Source of the DNA: Falsiroseomonas bella
GTDB taxonomy: Bacteria > Pseudomonadota > Alphaproteobacteria > Acetobacterales > Acetobacteraceae
Assembly: GCF_003173615.1 (NCBI RefSeq)
Contig: NZ_QGNA01000001.1
Location: 372,001-436,000 of the forward strand
DNA: 64,000 bases
Direction of reading: 5' to 3'
The position numbers and the translations under genes are program-made. Under the pieces are notes generated by a model. The model did no database searches. It was given only the letters and a program-made list of their open reading frames with translations, and was not told the DNA's origin. Positions 60,955 through 64,000 of this stretch are shown piece after piece (position 1 is the first letter of the stretch; every line of letters begins with the position of its first letter).

Positions 60955-61266
60955 CGCGTTACCCGCTCATCCCTGCCGCCGCGCTCTCGCGAGCCGGTGT
61001 CCCGCCGCCGGGCTCGGTTACGCGTGGCGGGCCCGAGCCCCGCAAAGGGCCCTCGCAGGCACGCCCTGGGTTACGCCCGGATGAGCATCCGAAGCGGTAA
61101 CCTGTTTCCGATCCCGTTGAAAAGATAATGCAATCGCGCGCTTTTTGCCACCCCCGCACCTCGTGGCGGGTCGGCGGGGCGCGCCTCGCGGGATGATCAG
61201 GGCTGTTGCCGCCCCGGGGCAGCGGTCGGGGCCGCGCGGCGGCGGCGCGCCGGCCGCCGGGGCGCC
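60955..61266. other. 312-bp region between fdxA and carD
   Basis: No gene. An AT-richer patch near 61109-61142 (minus strand GCATTATCTTTTCAACGG) is the best place for the carD promoter. Downstream of it lies a hairpin-forming sequence: GGTTAC (61069-61074) with GTAACC (61097-61102), and nested CGGATG (61078-61083) with CATCCG (61086-61091). Confidence 0.5.
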
Positions 61267-61599
61267 TCAGGGCTTCCCCGGCTCCGGGCTGAACAGCTCC
61301 TTCTTGCCGGGCTTGTCCTTCCACTCATCCGCATCGGCCGGCGCCTCACCCTTGCGGGTGATGTTCGGCCATTGCGTGGCGTAGGTGCGGTTCAGCTCCA
61401 CCCAGGCCGTGGCCTTGTCATCCGAATCCGGCACGATCGCCTCGGCCGGGCATTCCGGCTCGCAGACGCCGCAATCGATGCATTCGTCCGGATGGATCAC
61501 CAGCATGTTCTCGCCGACGTAGAAGCAGTCCACGGGACAGACTTCGACGCAGTCCATGTATTTGCACTTGATGCAGTTCTCGGTGACGACGTAGGTCAC
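61267..61599 (-). CDS. fdxA: 7Fe ferredoxin
   Basis: A 110-residue ferredoxin carrying one [3Fe-4S] and one [4Fe-4S] cluster. Cysteines are at 9, 12, 17, 21, 25, 40, 43, 46 and 50 ([18 protein letters not shown] and [11 protein letters not shown]). GTG at 61599 is preferred to the GTG at 61614, because GGAGG lies 5 bases before it and it gives the family start [10 protein letters not shown]. It is a low-potential electron carrier; partners unknown. Together with the S4 and CarD genes it forms an order common in alphaproteobacteria. Confidence 0.94.
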   Translation of the reverse strand: MTYVVTENCIKCKYMDCVEVCPVDCFYVGENMLVIHPDECIDCGVCEPECPAEAIVPDSDDKATAWVELNRTYATQWPNITRKGEAPADADEWKDKPGKKELFSPEPGKP

Positions 61600-61700
61600 T
61601 TCAGCCTCCGGCACGGCGCGGGCGCCGCGATATCCCGCGGCCCGCCCGGCCGCGCAGAATTGGCCTGTTGCGCCGCGTCACGCAAGCCGCCCCCGGGCGC

Positions 61701-61988
61701 TTAGCGGGCCTCCTCGGACAGGTCCTCGTACAGCCCGCGTGCCTCGGCCGGCGGGCCGCGGCGCGTGGCCAACGCCAGCACGCGCCAGACCCGCACGCGG
61801 CCATGCAGGGCCAGGGTCAGCACGTCGCCCACCCGCAGCCGCGCATGCGCCTTGTCGGTGGGCTGGCGGTTCAGCCGCACCGCGCCGGCGGCGACGAGCC
61901 GGGCGCATTCCGCCCGCGTCTTCGCCAGCCGCGCGCACCAGAGCCAGAGGTCGAGCCGCTGCCAGTCGGCGCCGCCCTCTGGTTGCAA
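61701..61988 (-). CDS. S4-domain RNA-binding protein (Hsp15/HslR-like)
   Basis: A 95-residue basic protein with an S4 RNA-binding domain: QRLDLWLWCARLAKTRAECARLV, GAVRLNRQPTDKAHARLRVGD and the basic end RVWRVLALATRRGP. This is the Hsp15 (HslR) type, which in E. coli frees 50S subunits with stalled nascent chains. It starts 3 bases after the helicase stop, so it is coupled to that gene. Confidence 0.92.
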   Translation of the reverse strand: MQPEGGADWQRLDLWLWCARLAKTRAECARLVAAGAVRLNRQPTDKAHARLRVGDVLTLALHGRVRVWRVLALATRRGPPAEARGLYEDLSEEAR

Positions 61989-61991
61989 CGC

Positions 61992-64000
61992 TCAGTCCTT
62001 CTTGAGCTTGAGCTGCGCCAGCACGGCGAAGGGCGAATCGGCCTTCGGACCGGACTGGTATTCGCGCGGCGCCCGGTCGCCCTCGCGGTCCCGGTCGCGG
62101 CGCGGCCCGTCAAAGCGCGGACGATCGGGGCGCGGACCACGGTCGTCGCGGCGCCCTTCGCGCGGCGGCCCCTCGGGCCGCGGCCCGTCCTGGCGCGGCC
62201 GGTCGAAGCGCGGGCGATCGGGCCGCGGGCCGCGGTCCTCGCGCCGCGGCGGCGCGCCTTCCTGAGGCGCGGCCTCCGGGCGCGGGCCGTCCTGGCGGGG
62301 CCGATCGGGGCGCGGTCCCTCGCGCCGCGGATCGCGGCGCGGGCCGCGCTCCGGCCGCGGGCCGCGCAGCTCGCGCGGGATCGGCGGGCCAAACATCACC
62401 GCCGGATCCCAGCGCGGCGCATCCTGGCGCGGCGCATCCTGGCGCGGCTGCTGCGGCGCGCGCTCCGGCTGAGGCGGGCGGCGCGGCGGGCGCTCCGCCC
62501 GCAGCGTGCCGATGCGGGCAGGCAGCGGCGGGCCGAACTGCCCTTCCTCGAGCGGCACGGAGGGGATCAGCCGGAAGCCCATCGCCTCCAGCACCATCCC
62601 GAGCGTGTCGCCCTTCAGCCCCAGGCGCGAGGCGAGCCCCTCCGGCAGCGGCGCGGGCGCGCGGCGCGTCAGATGGCCGAGCTCGCCCGCCACCCGCTCC
62701 ACCACATCCAGGCGCAGCAGCACATGGCCGGCCTGCAGCCAGCCGATGAACGGCGCGAAGCCGGGCGGCCAGCTCTCCGGCGGGCGCGGCGCCTGCGGGT
62801 CCTCCGGCGGCGGCTGCGGGATTTCGGGCAGCGTCACGGAGACGAGCCCCGGATTGGGCAGCGCCGGCGTCGGCAGGTGGTGGCGCAGCGCCCAGAGCTG
62901 CGCGCGCAGCGCCATAGCGCGCGGCTTCAGCACCTCCGGCACGTAGAGCGCGTAGCGCCCGGCGCGGATGCCAATGGTCTTGAGCCGCGTCCGCAGCTCG
63001 GCCGGCACGTCGCGCTCGGTGGCGCCGGGCACCAGGCCCATGCCTTCGCGCAGGCGGAAGGCCGGGCCACGCAGCGTGTTGTCCTCGGCGGCCTTCGCCT
63101 CGATCGCGCCGAGGGTGCCGAGTTCCTTCTTCACCAGACCGTCGAGCCAGCCGGCGATGCGCGCGCGCACCCGCTCCCGCTGGGCGTTGTCCAGGAACTC
63201 GCTGGCGACCGGGTCCACATGCGGCTTCAAGGGCTCGGGCCCGGGGCGCAGCCGCGCCACCTCGGCGCCGTCCCACAGCACGCGATGCTGCGGCGTGAGG
63301 GTGAAGGCCTCGTCCTTCGCCACTTCCAGCGAGGCGAGGCGGCGCGGCATCTCCTCCCGCAGGGCGCGCCGGGCGGCGCGCAGCACGAGGCGCTTCTCCT
63401 CGGCCTCGGTCGCCGCCGGGTCGGGCTCGAAGTGGAAGCCCTTCACGCGGCCGACCGTGTGGCCTTCCACCACGACCTCGCCCTGGCGGGTGACGGCGGA
63501 GAGCAGCTCCTTCTCGGCATCGTCGAGGCTGCGGATCAGATGCGCCGCGCGACGGTCCACGAAGCGCGCCAGCAGGCGTTCATGCAGCGCGTCGGAGACG
63601 TTGTCCTCGGCCTTGCGCGCCTCCGCCTGGTGTGTCGCGGCATCGTCCATCCAGTCGGCGCGCGCGGCGACATAGGACCAGACGCGGATATTCGCGAGCC
63701 GCGCCATCAGCGTGTCGAGGTCGCCCTCGGTGTTGTCGAGGCCGGCGATGGAACCCGCCACCCATTCCTGCGGCAGCCGGCCTTCCTTGGCGAGATGCCC
63801 GAAGATCTTGCCGCAGAGGCGCGTGTGGCTGTCGTCCGCGATCTTGCGGAAATCCGGCACCTGGCAGGCTTCCCAGAGCAGCCGAACGCGGGCGCGGCCC
63901 TGCGCCAAGTCGCGGATCTCGGCCTCGCGCGAGAGGGCGTGCAGGGTGATGTGGTCCACCGCGTCGTTGCCCTTGGACAGGCCCGCGGCGGGCGGCGGCG
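61992..64000 (-). CDS. SUV3-like ATP-dependent RNA helicase, C-terminal part (runs off the window)
   Basis: About 669 codons are visible; the frame is open at the right edge, and GTG 63959 lies inside the conserved LSKGNDAVDHITLHAL, so it is not the start. The helicase motor domains lie outside. Visible are the SUV3-type C-terminal part (DLAQGRARVRLLWEACQVPDFRK, the helical region with GRVKGFHFEPDP and LRAGRYALYVPEVLKPRA-like WH/barrel parts), followed by about 150 residues of Arg/Pro/Asp/Gly repeats (RPDRPRFDRPRQDGPRPEG), probably disordered and RNA-binding. Acts in RNA unwinding, perhaps in a degradosome. S4, FdxA and CarD genes follow. Confidence 0.9.
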   Translation of the reverse strand, partial: PPPAAGLSKGNDAVDHITLHALSREAEIRDLAQGRARVRLLWEACQVPDFRKIADDSHTRLCGKIFGHLAKEGRLPQEWVAGSIAGLDNTEGDLDTLMARLANIRVWSYVAARADWMDDAATHQAEARKAEDNVSDALHERLLARFVDRRAAHLIRSLDDAEKELLSAVTRQGEVVVEGHTVGRVKGFHFEPDPAATEAEEKRLVLRAARRALREEMPRRLASLEVAKDEAFTLTPQHRVLWDGAEVARLRPGPEPLKPHVDPVASEFLDNAQRERVRARIAGWLDGLVKKELGTLGAIEAKAAEDNTLRGPAFRLREGMGLVPGATERDVPAELRTRLKTIGIRAGRYALYVPEVLKPRAMALRAQLWALRHHLPTPALPNPGLVSVTLPEIPQPPPEDPQAPRPPESWPPGFAPFIGWLQAGHVLLRLDVVERVAGELGHLTRRAPAPLPEGLASRLGLKGDTLGMVLEAMGFRLIPSVPLEEGQFGPPLPARIGTLRAERPPRRPPQPERAPQQPRQDAPRQDAPRWDPAVMFGPPIPRELRGPRPERGPRRDPRREGPRPDRPRQDGPRPEAAPQEGAPPRREDRGPRPDRPRFDRPRQDGPRPEGPPREGRRDDRGPRPDRPRFDGPRRDRDREGDRAPREYQSGPKADSPFAVLAQLKLKKD

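Noticed and set aside
61992-62400. CRISPR-like array in the Arg/Pro repeats at the 3' end of the helicase gene
   Set aside because: The repeats are irregular, in frame and code for RPDRPR-type peptide repeats; no constant spacer length.

Overview
The window is high-GC DNA (visibly about 70 percent) with long spurious open frames on most strands, many leaderless or weakly led GTG/TTG starts and overlapping stop/start codons. Gene content points to an alphaproteobacterium, most likely an acetobacteraceous (Roseomonas-like) organism: several orphan tripartite-tricarboxylate (Bug/TctC) receptors, a SAM-II riboswitch in front of metZ, a glnB-glnA pair with a sigma-54 type promoter, and the order SUV3-like helicase / S4 protein / FdxA / CarD. 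The genus is an inference.

Layout. 1-1878: end of an acyl-CoA synthetase, a nitroreductase, a NUDIX hydrolase. 1972-7210 (minus): five tightly overlapping genes (GT-C-like membrane protein, MaoC-like dehydratase, two EamA transporters, MBL hydrolase). 7327-9444: methyltransferase, GtrB/ArnC-like glycosyltransferase and a small SMR-type membrane protein, a likely lipid-linked sugar module with the divergent GT-C gene. 9471-16191: peptide-type ABC binding protein, M81 peptidase, sulfatase and two Bug receptors. 16208-22563 (minus): a LacI-controlled sugar ABC importer ending in a GH63-like glycosidase, with a clear palindromic operator. 22757-24728: glnB-glnA. 25046-27691: aminotransferase, then a MoaD/ThiS-like protein paired with a BNR-repeat protein; tRNA-His follows.

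27840-47732 is the most unusual block. On the minus strand run a TpsB pore, a 3171-residue TpsA haemagglutinin-like exoprotein, a CHAT-protease lipoprotein and a transmembrane Ser/Thr kinase; the first three are joined by TGATG overlaps. Divergently run an uncharacterised 194-residue protein, a type-VI-secretion-type FHA protein and a PP2C phosphatase. Kinase, phosphatase and phosphothreonine reader thus flank a two-partner secretion system and a caspase-like protease, with no T6SS structural genes in view. A further candidate client, a single-pass HEXXH protein with an N-terminal TVIL motif, lies at 54490 next to an OmpA-like protein.

47757-56179: a 24-residue membrane peptide, a Bug receptor with a gamma-glutamyltransferase-like enzyme, tRNA-Leu, otsB-otsA, a 464-base stretch packed with perfect stem-loops, OmpA, the HEXXH protein and trxC. 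56252-58268: a thiol-type ArsR regulator and metZ under a SAM-II riboswitch. 58371-59509: a 1100-bp AT-richer element inserted in tRNA-Gly(CCC), leaving a 39-bp direct repeat, with two small unknown genes and no integrase. 59593-64000: CarD with a very long Lys/Ala/Pro tail, FdxA, S4 protein and the C-terminal part of an SUV3-like helicase that runs off the window. No CRISPR array, rRNA or recognisable insertion sequence was seen.
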